Positions 48,919-58,447 of a DNA stretch of 59,629 bases are shown in pieces. Origin of the DNA: CAZTDU01 sp050248795 (GTDB lineage Bacteria > Pseudomonadota > Gammaproteobacteria > Burkholderiales > SG8-39). Positions within the stretch are counted from its first letter, which is position 1, and every line of letters begins with the position of its first letter. Where the stretch lies: contig JBFWRS010000024.1 in NCBI GenBank assembly GCA_050248795.1, positions 1-59,629 on the forward strand, read 5' to 3'. The notes under the pieces were generated by a model. That model was not told the DNA's origin. It was given only the letters and a program-made list of their open reading frames with translations, and ran no database searches. The position numbers were made by a program, and so were the translations under genes.

Positions 48919-50891
48919 CGCCTGTGCCGCATCCGCTGGCACCGGAGCAGCGTGCGATCACGCTGCCCGATGTGTTCGCGCTCTACGCATCGCTCGCACT
49001 GGTCATCGCGCCGCACGCGCTGCGCGCACCCTGGTGGCTGACGCTCGCGACGCTGGCGCTCTTCGCGTGGCGCGGCGTCGCGCTTTCGCGCGGCATGTCC
49101 CTGCCCTCGGGCTGGGTGCTTGCGCTGATCGCGCTCGCCGCAATGGGCGGCGTATGGCTCGAGTACCGCATGCTCTTCGGACGCGCCCCCGGCATCGTGC
49201 TGCTGATGCTCTTTTCCGGGCTGAAGATGCTGGAGATGCGCACGCACCGCGATGCAACCGTGCTCGCCTTCCTCTGCTACTTCCTCATCGTCACCAACTT
49301 CCTCTACACGCAATCGATTCCCACCGCGCTGCTGATGTGCGTGGCGCTGGTGCAGGTGACGCTTACGCTGGTGCGTTTCGCCGCCCCTCAGCGCAGCACT
49401 CGTGCCAACCTGCGCACGGTGCTGATGCTGATCGGGCATGCGGCACCCGTCGCGCTTGTGCTGTTCATGCTCTTTCCGCGCATCCAGGGTCCGCTGTGGG
49501 GGCTGCCACAGGACATCAACTCCGGCATCACCGGGCTGTCCGACTCGATGTCCCCCGGTAACATCGCCAAGCTGGCGCAGAACGAATCGATCGCGTTCCG
49601 CGCCGAGTTCTCGGGCGCGCTGCCGCCCTCGCGTGAGCGCTACTGGCGCGGTCCGGTGATGTCGGAGTTCGACGGCCGCACGTGGCGCATGGCACAGCCC
49701 GACATCGCGCCGTTCGAGCCCCCTTCGGGCGGCAAGGTGCGATACCGCTATTCGGTGGTGCTCGAAGCGCACGAGCGCAACTGGCTGTTCGCGCTCGAAC
49801 AGGCCGCGACGCTCCCCGAGCGCGCCCGCGTCACGGCCGAGGGGCAGATCTTCCGCCTCGGCCGGGTGCGCGTTCGCCAGCGCTACGAGCTCGAGTCGGT
49901 CGCCGACCCCGACCCGAGGCCCGAACCGTCCGCAGGCGCGCTGCGCCGCGCGCTGCGGCTGCCTGAGGGCTTCAACCCCCGCGCCCGCGCACTGGCGAGC
50001 GAATGGCGCGCGGGCGGCGCCAGCGATGCCCAGGTGCTCGCGCGCGCGCTGGAGTTCTTTCGCGGCGCCCGCCTCGACTACACGCTCGAGCCGCCGCTGC
50101 TCGGCCAGCATTCGGTGGACGAGTTCCTTTTCGACACCAAGGCCGGGTTCTGCGAGCACTTCGCGGCGGCGTTCGCCTTCATGATGCGCGCCGCCGGGGT
50201 GCCCGCGCGCATCGTCACCGGCTACCAGGGCGGCGACGAGAACCCGATCGACCGCAACATCAGCGTGCGACAGTCCGATGCGCACGCCTGGGTCGAGGCG
50301 CATGTGGCCGGCATGGGCTGGGTGCGCGTGGACCCGACCGCGGCGGCGGTGCCGGGGCGAATCGAGGCGGGACTGGCGATGAGCGTGCCGGACACCGCCA
50401 CGCTGCCGCTGATGATGCGGCCGCAGATGCAATGGCTGCGCTCGATGCGCTACAACTGGGAGGCCCTCGCACACAAGTGGAACGTCTGGGTGCTCGGCTA
50501 CAACCCCGAGCGGCAGCGCGAGTTCCTGTCCAGGCTGGGCATGCGCAACGTCGACTGGCGCGAGCTCACCGCGCTGCTTTTCACGCTGCTCGGCGGCATC
50601 ACCGTCGTGCTGCTGTTCTGGTCGTTCCGCAGGCTGGCGCGGCCCGACCCGGTGCAGAAAGCCTGGATCGCGTTCTGCGCCAAGCTCGGCCGCCGCGGCG
50701 TCGCGCGCGCGCCGCATGAGGGCCCGCGCGACTATGCGGAGCGCGCCGCTGCGCGCCTGCCGAACGCGGCGGACGCAATTCGCGCCATCGGCACGCTGTA
50801 CATCGCGCTGCGCTACGGCACGCGGCCGGACGCCGCCGGCGAGCGGATCACCGAGCTGCGCCGTCGCGTGCGCGAACTGGAGCTCGCATGA
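48915..50891 (+). CDS. TgpA-like membrane protein with periplasmic transglutaminase domain
   Basis: 658 residues. Five or six N-terminal membrane helices (DUF3488, about 20-190), a periplasmic transglutaminase-like core with a Cys413-His457-Asp473 triad (GFCEHFAAAF, DAHAWVEA, VDPTAA), one more membrane helix near 560 and a DUF4129-like tail. TgpA in Pseudomonas is essential and acts in the periplasm; substrate unknown. Start is GTG 48915, overlapping the DUF58 stop. Confidence 0.88.
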   Translation: MTPVPHPLAPEQRAITLPDVFALYASLALVIAPHALRAPWWLTLATLALFAWRGVALSRGMSLPSGWVLALIALAAMGGVWLEYRMLFGRAPGIVLLMLFSGLKMLEMRTHRDATVLAFLCYFLIVTNFLYTQSIPTALLMCVALVQVTLTLVRFAAPQRSTRANLRTVLMLIGHAAPVALVLFMLFPRIQGPLWGLPQDINSGITGLSDSMSPGNIAKLAQNESIAFRAEFSGALPPSRERYWRGPVMSEFDGRTWRMAQPDIAPFEPPSGGKVRYRYSVVLEAHERNWLFALEQAATLPERARVTAEGQIFRLGRVRVRQRYELESVADPDPRPEPSAGALRRALRLPEGFNPRARALASEWRAGGASDAQVLARALEFFRGARLDYTLEPPLLGQHSVDEFLFDTKAGFCEHFAAAFAFMMRAAGVPARIVTGYQGGDENPIDRNISVRQSDAHAWVEAHVAGMGWVRVDPTAAAVPGRIEAGLAMSVPDTATLPLMMRPQMQWLRSMRYNWEALAHKWNVWVLGYNPERQREFLSRLGMRNVDWRELTALLFTLLGGITVVLLFWSFRRLARPDPVQKAWIAFCAKLGRRGVARAPHEGPRDYAERAAARLPNAADAIRAIGTLYIALRYGTRPDAAGERITELRRRVRELELA

Positions 50892-51865
50892 AGCTGCTTG
50901 TCGCGCTGCTGGCCGCGATCGCCACACTGCCTGCGCTGGCCTCGGGCTACGAGCGGCGGCCGGAAGTACGCGAGTTCATCCGCGAGATGGTCGAGCGCCA
51001 CGGCTTCGTCGAGCGCGAGCTGTCGTTCCTCTTCTCGCGCACGGTCAGGCGCGAGCCGATCCTGCAGGCGATCAGCCCGCCCGGACCCGGCCGCGGCCGA
51101 TCGTGGAACGAGTACCGCAGCCTGTTCGTCAACGAGCGCCAGATCCGCGGCGGCGTGGCCTTCTGGACCGCGCACCGGCGCGCGCTCGCGCGCGCGGCGC
51201 AAGAGTACGGCGTGCCCGAGGAGATCATCGTCGCCATCATCGGCATCGAGACCCTGTACGGCAGGAACATGGGCCGTTGGCGCGTAGTCGATGCGCTGAC
51301 GACCCTTGCATTCGACTATCCGCCGCGCGCACCGTTCTTCCGCAGCGAGCTGGAGAAGTACCTGGTGTTCGCGCGCGATGAGGGATTCGACGTCTTCTCC
51401 GTGCGCGGCTCGTACGCCGGGGCGATAGGAATTCCGCAGTTCATGCCCAGCAGCCACCTGGCGTATGCGGTGGACTTCGACGGCGACGGCACCATCGACC
51501 TGCGCGGCAGTCCGGTGGACGCGGTAGGCAGCGTGGCGAACTTCCTGAAGGAACACGGCTGGCGCGCCGGCGAAACCATCCTGCTGCCGGCGAGCGTCAG
51601 TGGCGAGGGCTGGCGCGCGGTATCGGACGGGTCGGTGCTGCCCCGGTTCGCGCTCGCCGATATCCGCAACGCAGGCGTCGCATTCAGCGGCGGCGAGCCG
51701 GCTGCCCAGGGAATCGTCATCGAACTGTCGAACCGGGACGCGCCGGCGGAATTCCGCGTCGCACTGCAGAACTTCTACGTCCTGACGCGGTACAACCGCT
51801 CGAGCTTCTACGCCTCGGCGGTACACGACCTCGCCACCGAGCTTCGCCTGGGGCAGGCGAAGTAG
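50888..51865 (+). CDS. mltB: Lytic murein transglycosylase B
   Basis: 325 residues with a signal peptide (about 1-18). Catalytic Glu121 in IIGIETLYGRNMG; GIPQFMPSS and DFDGDGTIDL then GSVANFLKEHGW are MltB hallmarks. It lacks a lipobox Cys, so the mature protein is probably soluble. Start overlaps the tgpA stop by 4 nt. It ends 19 bp from the convergent nlpD. Confidence 0.93.
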   Translation: MKLLVALLAAIATLPALASGYERRPEVREFIREMVERHGFVERELSFLFSRTVRREPILQAISPPGPGRGRSWNEYRSLFVNERQIRGGVAFWTAHRRALARAAQEYGVPEEIIVAIIGIETLYGRNMGRWRVVDALTTLAFDYPPRAPFFRSELEKYLVFARDEGFDVFSVRGSYAGAIGIPQFMPSSHLAYAVDFDGDGTIDLRGSPVDAVGSVANFLKEHGWRAGETILLPASVSGEGWRAVSDGSVLPRFALADIRNAGVAFSGGEPAAQGIVIELSNRDAPAEFRVALQNFYVLTRYNRSSFYASAVHDLATELRLGQAK

Positions 51866-51884
51866 GCCTGTCGGTCAGCCGGCC

Positions 51885-52850
51885 TCAGAGCCTGGGCAGG
51901 TAGCGCAGCGGGTCGACCGGCTTGCCGGACTGGCGGATCTCGAAGTGCAGCTTCGGCGTGTCGGCGTCGGTATCGCCGAGTTCGGCGATCTTCTGGCCGC
52001 GCGACACCGTCTGGCCTTCCTTCACCAGGATCTCGCGGTTGTGCGCGTAGACACTGTTGTAGTTGTTGTCGTGCTTGATGACGATCAGCTTGCCGTAGCC
52101 ACGGATGCCGGTGCCGATGTACATCACGCGGCCGGGTGCTGCGGCGACCACGGCGTCGCCCGGCTTGCCGGCAATGTCGACGCCCTTGTTGTTGGGTTCG
52201 GCGAAACCCTGGAGCACGCGGCCGCGATGCGGCCAGATGAACTCGATGGCGCCCGGCTCTGGCGCCGCCGCTGGGGCAACCGGCTCGGGCCTGGGCTCGG
52301 CCTTTGCGATCGCCTCGGGCTTCGGCGCCACCGCGGCAGCGGGCTTCGCCGCATCGCCGTTCTTCAGCAGCGCTGCATTCTCCTGCGAATAGGGCAAGCG
52401 CACCGCCTTGGGCGAAGTCTTCAGCGCCCCGCCCGCGGGCGCAGTTTGCGGTGGTGCCGCGGCCGATCCATCGAGCGGCCGCGCCTCGACCGGCGCGCTG
52501 CCGCGCGCGGTTCCGACCTGCACCGGCGGCTTCGGCGCTGCCGCGCCGATGCGCAGGACCTGGCCGACGCGCAGTTTCGACGGGTCGTCGATGCCGTTCT
52601 GTTCCGCGACTTCGCGGTAGTCCATGCCGTGCTCGAGCGCGATGCTGTACAGCGTATCCCCGCGCTTGACCACATAGGCGCCTGTCCCGGCCGGCGCACG
52701 CGCGGCAGTGGCGGGCGGCGCTGCAGACGGCTTTGCCTGCGGTGCCGTGGCAGGACGGCGATCGCTCACGGGCGCGGGCGTGCGCGTACTCGCGCAACCG
52801 GCCAGCAGCACGGCACCCATGGTCATCGCAAGCGCAGCCCGAATGTTCAT
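51885..52850 (-). CDS. nlpD: NlpD: LysM + degenerate M23 lipoprotein
   Basis: 321 residues. Lipobox LLAGC with Cys19; a LysM domain (about 57-100, YVVKRGDTLYSIALEHG); a Pro/Ala-rich linker; then an M23 domain (about 205-318). As in E. coli NlpD, the zinc-binding residues are replaced (NNKGVDIAG, KLHFEIR), so it should activate an amidase rather than cut. Overlaps pcm by 4 nt. rpoS, which follows nlpD in many proteobacteria, is absent. Confidence 0.93.
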   Translation of the reverse strand: MNIRAALAMTMGAVLLAGCASTRTPAPVSDRRPATAPQAKPSAAPPATAARAPAGTGAYVVKRGDTLYSIALEHGMDYREVAEQNGIDDPSKLRVGQVLRIGAAAPKPPVQVGTARGSAPVEARPLDGSAAAPPQTAPAGGALKTSPKAVRLPYSQENAALLKNGDAAKPAAAVAPKPEAIAKAEPRPEPVAPAAAPEPGAIEFIWPHRGRVLQGFAEPNNKGVDIAGKPGDAVVAAAPGRVMYIGTGIRGYGKLIVIKHDNNYNSVYAHNREILVKEGQTVSRGQKIAELGDTDADTPKLHFEIRQSGKPVDPLRYLPRL

Positions 52851-53527
52851 GCCTTTCCCGCCTCCAGCGGCACGAACTTCGCCGCGTCCAATACCGTCTC
52901 CGTGTAGCCGTGTGCCCTTCGCTCCACCAGCAGCAGGTGTTGCTCGCCGCCCGCAGGCCGCACCGGCAGGATCATTCTGCCACCCGTGGCAAGCTGCCGC
53001 AAAAGCGCCGGCGGCACCGCGTCGCCTGCGGCGGCCACGACGATGGCGTCGAACGGCGCGGCCTGCTCCAGGCCCTGCCTGCCGTCGCCGTAGCTCAGGC
53101 GCAGGTTCGACAGCCGCAACGCTCGCAGGTTCGCGCGCGCGAGCTCATGCAGGTCCTTGATGCGTTCCACCGAGTATGCCTCCACGGCAAGCTGCGCCAG
53201 CACCGCAGCCTGGTAACCGCAGCCGGTGCCGATCTCCAGTACCTTGCCCAGCCGCGGCTTCGCCTGCATCACCCGCTCGATCATCGAGGCGACCACGAAC
53301 GGGTGCGAGATCATCTGCCCGTGACCGATCGGCAGTGCGTCGAACTCGTAGGCGCGGTGCGCGAGCGCGGCGTCGACGAACAGGTGCCGCGGCACGCTTC
53401 CCATCGCCTCGAGCACCCGCGCATCGCAGATTCCCAGCGCACGCAGCCGCTCGACCATGCGCGCTCGCGTGCGCTGCGACGTCATTCCCGTCCCCGCCGC
53501 ATCCTCGCGCACGCGCTGCAGGCTCAT
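52847..53527 (-). CDS. pcm: Protein-L-isoaspartate O-methyltransferase
   Basis: 226 residues. SAM-binding motif VLEIGTGCGYQAAVLAQL, and the PIGHGQMISHPFVVASM block near residue 68. Repairs isoaspartyl damage in proteins. It overlaps surE (stop/start 4 nt) and nlpD. A few residues at the N-terminus are not conserved in the family and an internal ATG (MTSQRT) is a possible later start. Confidence 0.94.
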   Translation of the reverse strand: MSLQRVREDAAGTGMTSQRTRARMVERLRALGICDARVLEAMGSVPRHLFVDAALAHRAYEFDALPIGHGQMISHPFVVASMIERVMQAKPRLGKVLEIGTGCGYQAAVLAQLAVEAYSVERIKDLHELARANLRALRLSNLRLSYGDGRQGLEQAAPFDAIVVAAAGDAVPPALLRQLATGGRMILPVRPAGGEQHLLLVERRAHGYTETVLDAAKFVPLEAGKA

Positions 53528-54267
53528 CGCGCCATCCAGTCCTTCACCAGGCCGAGTTGCCCGTGCTGCGTCAGGTCCACCTGCAGCGGCGTGATCGACG
53601 CGCGGCGGCTCTCGACGGCGTGAAAGTCCGTGCCCGGTCCTGCATCGGCTGCGCCGCCCGCCGGCCCCACCCAGTAGGCGGTCTCGCCGCGCGGCGTCTG
53701 CACCTTCACCACCGACTCGGCCTTGTGGCGGCGTCCCAGGCGGGTCACCTCGACGCCCGCAAGCGATGCGCCGGGTATGTCCGGCACGTTCAGGTTCAGG
53801 AGCACCGGCTGGCGAATCGGATCCCGCGCGAGGCGCCCCACCAGGCCATGCGCAAGGTCCGCAGCGGTGTCGAGATGGCGCGCGGTCCTGCTTGCCAGCG
53901 AGACCGCGATCGATGGAATGCCGAGCAGGAATCCCTCCATCGCCGCCGCAACGGTGCCGGAATAAATCGTGTCGTCCCCCATGTTCGCGCCCAGGTTGAT
54001 GCCCGAGACCACGACATCGGGCAGGAAATCGAGCATGCCGGTGACCGCGATATGCACGCAGTCGGTAGGCGTGCCGTTGACGAACCAGAATCCGTTGGCT
54101 GCGCGCCGCACCGCGAGCGGCCGGTCGAGCGTCAGCGAGTTCGACGCTCCCGAGCGGTCGCGCTCCGGCGCGACGACGGTGACCTCGCCGAGCGTCTGCA
54201 GCCGCTCGGCGAGCAGCGCGATGCCAGGGGAGAAATAGCCGTCGTCATTGGAGACCAGGATACGCAT
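53524..54267 (-). CDS. surE: 5'/3'-nucleotidase SurE
   Basis: 247 residues. VSNDDGYFSPGI at the N-terminus carries the metal-binding Asp pair, with SGTVAAAMEG and SGINLGANMGDD further in. Stationary-phase phosphatase for nucleoside monophosphates. First gene of surE-pcm-nlpD. Confidence 0.96.
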   Translation of the reverse strand: MRILVSNDDGYFSPGIALLAERLQTLGEVTVVAPERDRSGASNSLTLDRPLAVRRAANGFWFVNGTPTDCVHIAVTGMLDFLPDVVVSGINLGANMGDDTIYSGTVAAAMEGFLLGIPSIAVSLASRTARHLDTAADLAHGLVGRLARDPIRQPVLLNLNVPDIPGASLAGVEVTRLGRRHKAESVVKVQTPRGETAYWVGPAGGAADAGPGTDFHAVESRRASITPLQVDLTQHGQLGLVKDWMAR

Positions 54268-54374
54268 CGCGCGACCCGGATTCTATCCGACTCCCCTGTC
54301 GAGCCCGCGTGCCCGGCGCCGGCCGCTGGCTCAGGTAGCATCGACCCGGGCATGACACGCGCATTGGAGGCCAG

Positions 54375-55202
54375 GTGAAGAAGCAGGTTGCGCTCGAGAC
54401 GGCGCACGAAAAGCAGTTCCTCGCCGAAATGGACCAGGCGCTGGCGGGCTGGAACGACCCGGCAACGCACCTGCGCGAAGCGCTGCACAACGATGCGCTG
54501 CAGCTCTTCTGCCAGCCGATCCTCACGCTGCAGAACGGCCAGTTCGAGCGCGCAGAGGTGCTGGTGCGCCTGCGCGAGGAGGAGGAGACGCTGCTGCCGC
54601 CCGGCGAATTCCTGCCGGTGTTCGAGCACTTCAGGATGATGCCCGAGCTCGACCGCTGGGTCACGGCGCGCACCATCCGCCACCTGCGCAAGGGCAGCCG
54701 CATCGGCCGCTTCTCGATCAACGTCTCCGGGCAGACGCTCGCGGACCAGCACTTCCCGGGCTTCGTCGCCGACGCGTTGAAGTCGGCCCGGGTTCCGGTC
54801 GCCGCGCTCGACTTCGAGATCGACGAGTCCGACGCGCTGCTGCACGCGAGCACGGCGGAACGCTTCGCCGCGATGATGAAGGCGGTGGGCTGCGGCCTGA
54901 CCATCGACAGCTTCGGTCGCCGCTCGGTGTCGTTCTCGCAACTGAAGACTTTGCAGGCGGACGGCGTCAAGGTCGACGGCTCGATCGTGCGCAAGCTGCT
55001 CGCCAGCCCGAGCGCGCTCGCCAAGTTGCAGGCCATGGTGCGCGTGGGCGAAGTGATCGGCCTCGACGTCATCGCCGAATGCGTAGAGGAGCAGGACATC
55101 CTCGTGCGCCTGAAGGCGCTGGGGGTCGGCTATGCACAGGGGTTCGGCATCGCCCAACCGCACCAGATCGAGAAGATCGCCGCGGTGGCCGCTTCCCGCT
55201 AG
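54375..55202 (+). CDS. EAL-domain protein with altered active-site motifs
   Basis: 275 residues, nearly all EAL fold after a short N-terminal helix. EAL is EVL (Glu61-Leu63); Asn116, Glu148, Lys199 and Glu237 seem to be kept; the DDFG motif is DSFG (Asp178-Ser179). Loss of the second Asp, a metal-site residue in RocR-type enzymes, predicts low or no c-di-GMP hydrolysis, so it may be a c-di-GMP binder or signal adaptor. No GGDEF, PAS or membrane domain. Lies between surE and tRNA-Pro(GGG). Confidence 0.85.
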   Translation: MKKQVALETAHEKQFLAEMDQALAGWNDPATHLREALHNDALQLFCQPILTLQNGQFERAEVLVRLREEEETLLPPGEFLPVFEHFRMMPELDRWVTARTIRHLRKGSRIGRFSINVSGQTLADQHFPGFVADALKSARVPVAALDFEIDESDALLHASTAERFAAMMKAVGCGLTIDSFGRRSVSFSQLKTLQADGVKVDGSIVRKLLASPSALAKLQAMVRVGEVIGLDVIAECVEEQDILVRLKALGVGYAQGFGIAQPHQIEKIAAVAASR

Positions 55203-55229
55203 TCGGCGATCGTCACGTCATTGACCGGC

Positions 55230-55306
<77 letters not shown>

Positions 55307-55329
55307 AGGGGGTGCATTCTACCAGCGCA

Positions 55330-55737
55330 TCAGTGCCGCAGGTTGTCGAGCAGCTCGCGCAGCGCCTGCTTGATCGCGGGCAGGTCCACGTCTGCGCCAT
55401 TGCCGGCGCGCGCGTTTGCAGCCGCCTGCGGTCGCGCGGCACGAGTGGCCTGAACGTCGGTGGTGGACGCGGAATGGTCGAGCCGGTTGCGCGCGCCGCT
55501 GATCGTGAAGCCTTCCTCGTACAGCAGTTCGCGGATCCGGCGTATCAGCAGCACCTCGTGGTGCTGGTAGTAGCGCCGGTTGCCGCGGCGCTTCACCGGC
55601 TTCAACTGCGTGAATTCCTGTTCCCAGTAGCGCAGCACATGCGGCTTGACGCCGCAAAGCTCGCTTACTTCGCCGATGGTGAAGTAGCGCTTCGCCGGGA
55701 TCGGCGGCAGGTCAGTTCGCTTCCGACTGGGTTCCAT
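55330..55737 (-). CDS. MerR-family regulator
   Basis: 135 residues. N-terminal winged helix (YFTIGEVSELCGVKPHVLRY, then WEQEF and RRYYQHHEVLLI) and a short variable C-terminus that lacks the Cys residues of metal sensors. This gene follows ihfA in many betaproteobacteria. Ligand and targets are unknown. Its start overlaps the ihfA 3' end by 26 nt. Confidence 0.9.
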   Translation of the reverse strand: MEPSRKRTDLPPIPAKRYFTIGEVSELCGVKPHVLRYWEQEFTQLKPVKRRGNRRYYQHHEVLLIRRIRELLYEEGFTISGARNRLDHSASTTDVQATRAARPQAAANARAGNGADVDLPAIKQALRELLDNLRH

Positions 55738-56023
55738 GGCGTGCCTTCTCGACCATGGCTTTCAGCTTCTGGCTGGCGTGGAAGGTGACGACGCGGCGGG
55801 CACTGATGGGGATCTCCTCACCGGTCTTGGGGTTGCGGCCCGGGCGCTGCGGCTTGTCGCGCAACTGGAAGTTGCCGAAGCCCGACAGTTTCACGCTCTC
55901 ACCTCGTTCCAGCGCACCCCGGATCTCCTCGAAAAAGGCTTCGACCATATCCTTGGCCTCGCGCTTGTTCAGGCCAACCTTCTCAAAAAGCAGGTCGGCC
56001 AGTTCGGCCTTGGTCAAAGTCAT
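55712..56023 (-). CDS. ihfA: Integration host factor alpha subunit
   Basis: 103 residues. MTLTKAELADLLFEKVGLNK and the DNA-clamp arm GRNPKTGEEIPISARRVVTF are typical, with the Pro at the tip. Bends DNA as IhfA-IhfB and supports sigma-54 promoters such as those controlled by PilR. Downstream of pheT by 21 nt, as in enterobacteria. Confidence 0.97.
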   Translation of the reverse strand: MTLTKAELADLLFEKVGLNKREAKDMVEAFFEEIRGALERGESVKLSGFGNFQLRDKPQRPGRNPKTGEEIPISARRVVTFHASQKLKAMVEKARHGTQSEAN

Positions 56024-56044
56024 CGCAACTCCCCGAATTCCCTT

Positions 56045-58429
56045 CTAAGTTCTTGGAATTGCCGAGAATTTTCTCCCCAGCAATGCAAACAGGGCATCGC
56101 GGGCGGAATCCGCCTCGGCATCCGTGAGGGTGCGTTCAGTATCTTGCATAACTACCCGGAATGCAAGGCTTTTTCTCCCTGCAGGGAGCCCGGAACCTTG
56201 ATAAAGGTCAAACGGCAGGACCTCGCTGACGATAAGGGGTTTCTCCGCCGCAATCGCGTCCAGGATGGCCTGCACCGGGGTAGCCGAATCGACCAGGAAC
56301 GAGAGGTCCCGCACGACAGCCGGATAACGCGAAGGCGGCCGGATCACGGGGACCGGCGCCGCTTCCAGGCTCTTCGCATCGAGTTCGAACACCACCGCGG
56401 CGCGCGGCAGTTCGTACTTCAGCAGCCAGCGCGGGTGCAGTTCGCCCAAGCAGCCGACCGGTGCGCCATCCAGCAAGATGCGGGCAGATCGACCGGGATG
56501 CAGTGCCGGGTGCGACGCGGCCTCGAAGCGCGGCACGCGCGGCCAGTACAAGGCCTCGAGGTCGGCCTTGACGTCGAAAAAATCGACATTGCGCTCCTTC
56601 TCGCCCCACTGCTCCTCGAGCGCCGGCCCATAGGCGATCGCGCCCACGCGCATCGGCTGGCAGATCCCCGCCACCGTAAGCGGCCCGTCCGCCACGGCGG
56701 CATCGCGCAGGAACACGCGGCCGGCCTCGAACACGCGGATGCGCGCAAGCTTGCGCGCATGGTTGTATCGAACGTTAGCGACCAGCGAGCCGATGAGCGA
56801 CGTGCGCATCACCGAAAGCTGGCTGGCGATCGGATTCAGCAGCCGGATCGGCTCGCCCGAGCCGGCGAAATCGGCCTCCCAGGCAGGCTCGACGAAGCTG
56901 AAGTTCACCACTTCGTGGTAATCGAGCGACGCCAGCCGCTCGCGCACCGCATGCAGCGGCCGCCGCGACTCTTCCAGCACGCGCATCGCCGCAACCGCGC
57001 GCGGCGGCTGCGCCGGGATCTTCTCGAAGCCGTGCACGCGCGCGACCTCCTCGATCAGGTCCTCCTCGATGACGATGTCGAAGCGGAACGACGGCGGCGT
57101 CACCGTGAAGACGTCGCCATCGGTGCTGAACGGCAGGCCGAGGCGGGTGAAAATCTCCGCCATTTCGGTCGCCGGCACCGGCATGCCGATCACTTTCTGC
57201 GCGCGCGCCACGCGCATGCGCACGGGGGTGCGCTCCGGAAGCTTCGCTACCACGTCGTCCACCGGACCGGGCTCGCCACCGCAGATGTCGATAATCAGCC
57301 TGGTGTAGCGCTCGAGGCCCGCGACGTTGTTGTCGAAATCCACGCCGCGCTCGAAGCGGTGCGAGGCGTCGCTTGCGAAGCCGTAGCGGCGCGCGCGTCC
57401 CTGCACCGCCTCCGGGAAGAAGAACGCCGACTCGAGGAATATGTTCCGCGTATGCGTCTCGGCCTTGGTCGAATCGCCGCCCATGATGCCGGCGAGGCCG
57501 ATCGGGCCGGTGTCGTCGACGATGCACAGCACCGCGTCATCCACGACCACCGTCATGTCGTTCAGCAGCTTCACCTGCTCACCCGGCCTGCCCCAGCGCA
57601 CGCCGATCTCGCCGGACAGCTTGTCGAGGTCGTAGACGTGCAGCGGGCGCCCCATCTCGAGCATGACGTAGTTGGTCACATCGACCAGCGCCGAGATGCT
57701 GCGCTGTCCCGCGCGCGCGAGGCGCTGCTTCATCCATTCCGGCGTCGGCGCCGCAGCGTTCACGTTGCGGATCACGCGCCCGGCAAAGCGGCCACAGCCC
57801 TCCGGCGCGTCGATGCGGATCGGATGCCGCGCGGTGCTTCGCGCCGGCACCGGCTTGGTGTCGGGCGGTGTGAGCTTAGTCTGCGCCAGCGCCGCGACTT
57901 CGCGCGCCACACCGAGCACCGACAGGCAGTCGGCCTTGTTCGGCGTGAGTTTCAGCGTCAGCACCTGCTCGTCGAGTTCGAGCAGGCGGCGCACGTCGGT
58001 GCCGGGTACCGCGTCCGCTGCCAGTTCGAGCAGCCCCGAGTGGTCCTCGGACAGTCCGAGTTCGCGCGCCGAACACAGCATGCCCCGGCTTTCGACGCCC
58101 CGCATCCTCGCTGCCTTGATGACGAGTCCCGGCAGCTTCGCGCCGACGAGGGCAAGCGGCGCGACCATCCCGGCGCGAACGTTCGGCGCGCCGCAGACGA
58201 TGTCGAGGGGAGCGTCGCCGCCCGCGTCCACGCTGCAGACGGTGAGCTTGTCGGCATCCGGGTGCCTGGCGACAGAGACGATGCGCGCGCAGACCACGCC
58301 GCTGAAAGGCGGTGCAACCGGCGCGCAGGACTCGACTTCCAGGCCCGACATGGTGAGCAAGTGCGCGAGCTCTTCCGTCGACAGGGACGGATCGGCCATG
58401 CTGCGCAACCAGTGCTCCGGGATCTGCAT
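56045..58429 (-). CDS. pheT: Phenylalanyl-tRNA synthetase beta subunit
   Basis: 794 residues, normal length. An N-terminal tRNA-binding (EMAP) domain (about 40-150), B3/B4 editing domains, B5 domain, a catalytic-like domain and the C-terminal FDX-ACB anticodon domain (ending in LLGRKFSAIPRT). Pairs with PheS. Follows pheS by 18 nt. Confidence 0.97.
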   Translation of the reverse strand: MQIPEHWLRSMADPSLSTEELAHLLTMSGLEVESCAPVAPPFSGVVCARIVSVARHPDADKLTVCSVDAGGDAPLDIVCGAPNVRAGMVAPLALVGAKLPGLVIKAARMRGVESRGMLCSARELGLSEDHSGLLELAADAVPGTDVRRLLELDEQVLTLKLTPNKADCLSVLGVAREVAALAQTKLTPPDTKPVPARSTARHPIRIDAPEGCGRFAGRVIRNVNAAAPTPEWMKQRLARAGQRSISALVDVTNYVMLEMGRPLHVYDLDKLSGEIGVRWGRPGEQVKLLNDMTVVVDDAVLCIVDDTGPIGLAGIMGGDSTKAETHTRNIFLESAFFFPEAVQGRARRYGFASDASHRFERGVDFDNNVAGLERYTRLIIDICGGEPGPVDDVVAKLPERTPVRMRVARAQKVIGMPVPATEMAEIFTRLGLPFSTDGDVFTVTPPSFRFDIVIEEDLIEEVARVHGFEKIPAQPPRAVAAMRVLEESRRPLHAVRERLASLDYHEVVNFSFVEPAWEADFAGSGEPIRLLNPIASQLSVMRTSLIGSLVANVRYNHARKLARIRVFEAGRVFLRDAAVADGPLTVAGICQPMRVGAIAYGPALEEQWGEKERNVDFFDVKADLEALYWPRVPRFEAASHPALHPGRSARILLDGAPVGCLGELHPRWLLKYELPRAAVVFELDAKSLEAAPVPVIRPPSRYPAVVRDLSFLVDSATPVQAILDAIAAEKPLIVSEVLPFDLYQGSGLPAGRKSLAFRVVMQDTERTLTDAEADSARDALFALLGRKFSAIPRT

Positions 58430-58447
58430 CGATTCGTCCTTGCCTGC

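Noticed and set aside
48819..50927. 702-codon minus-strand open frame opposite the TgpA-like gene
   Set aside because: Antisense shadow with Arg/His/Gln-rich composition, while the plus strand has a complete catalytic triad.
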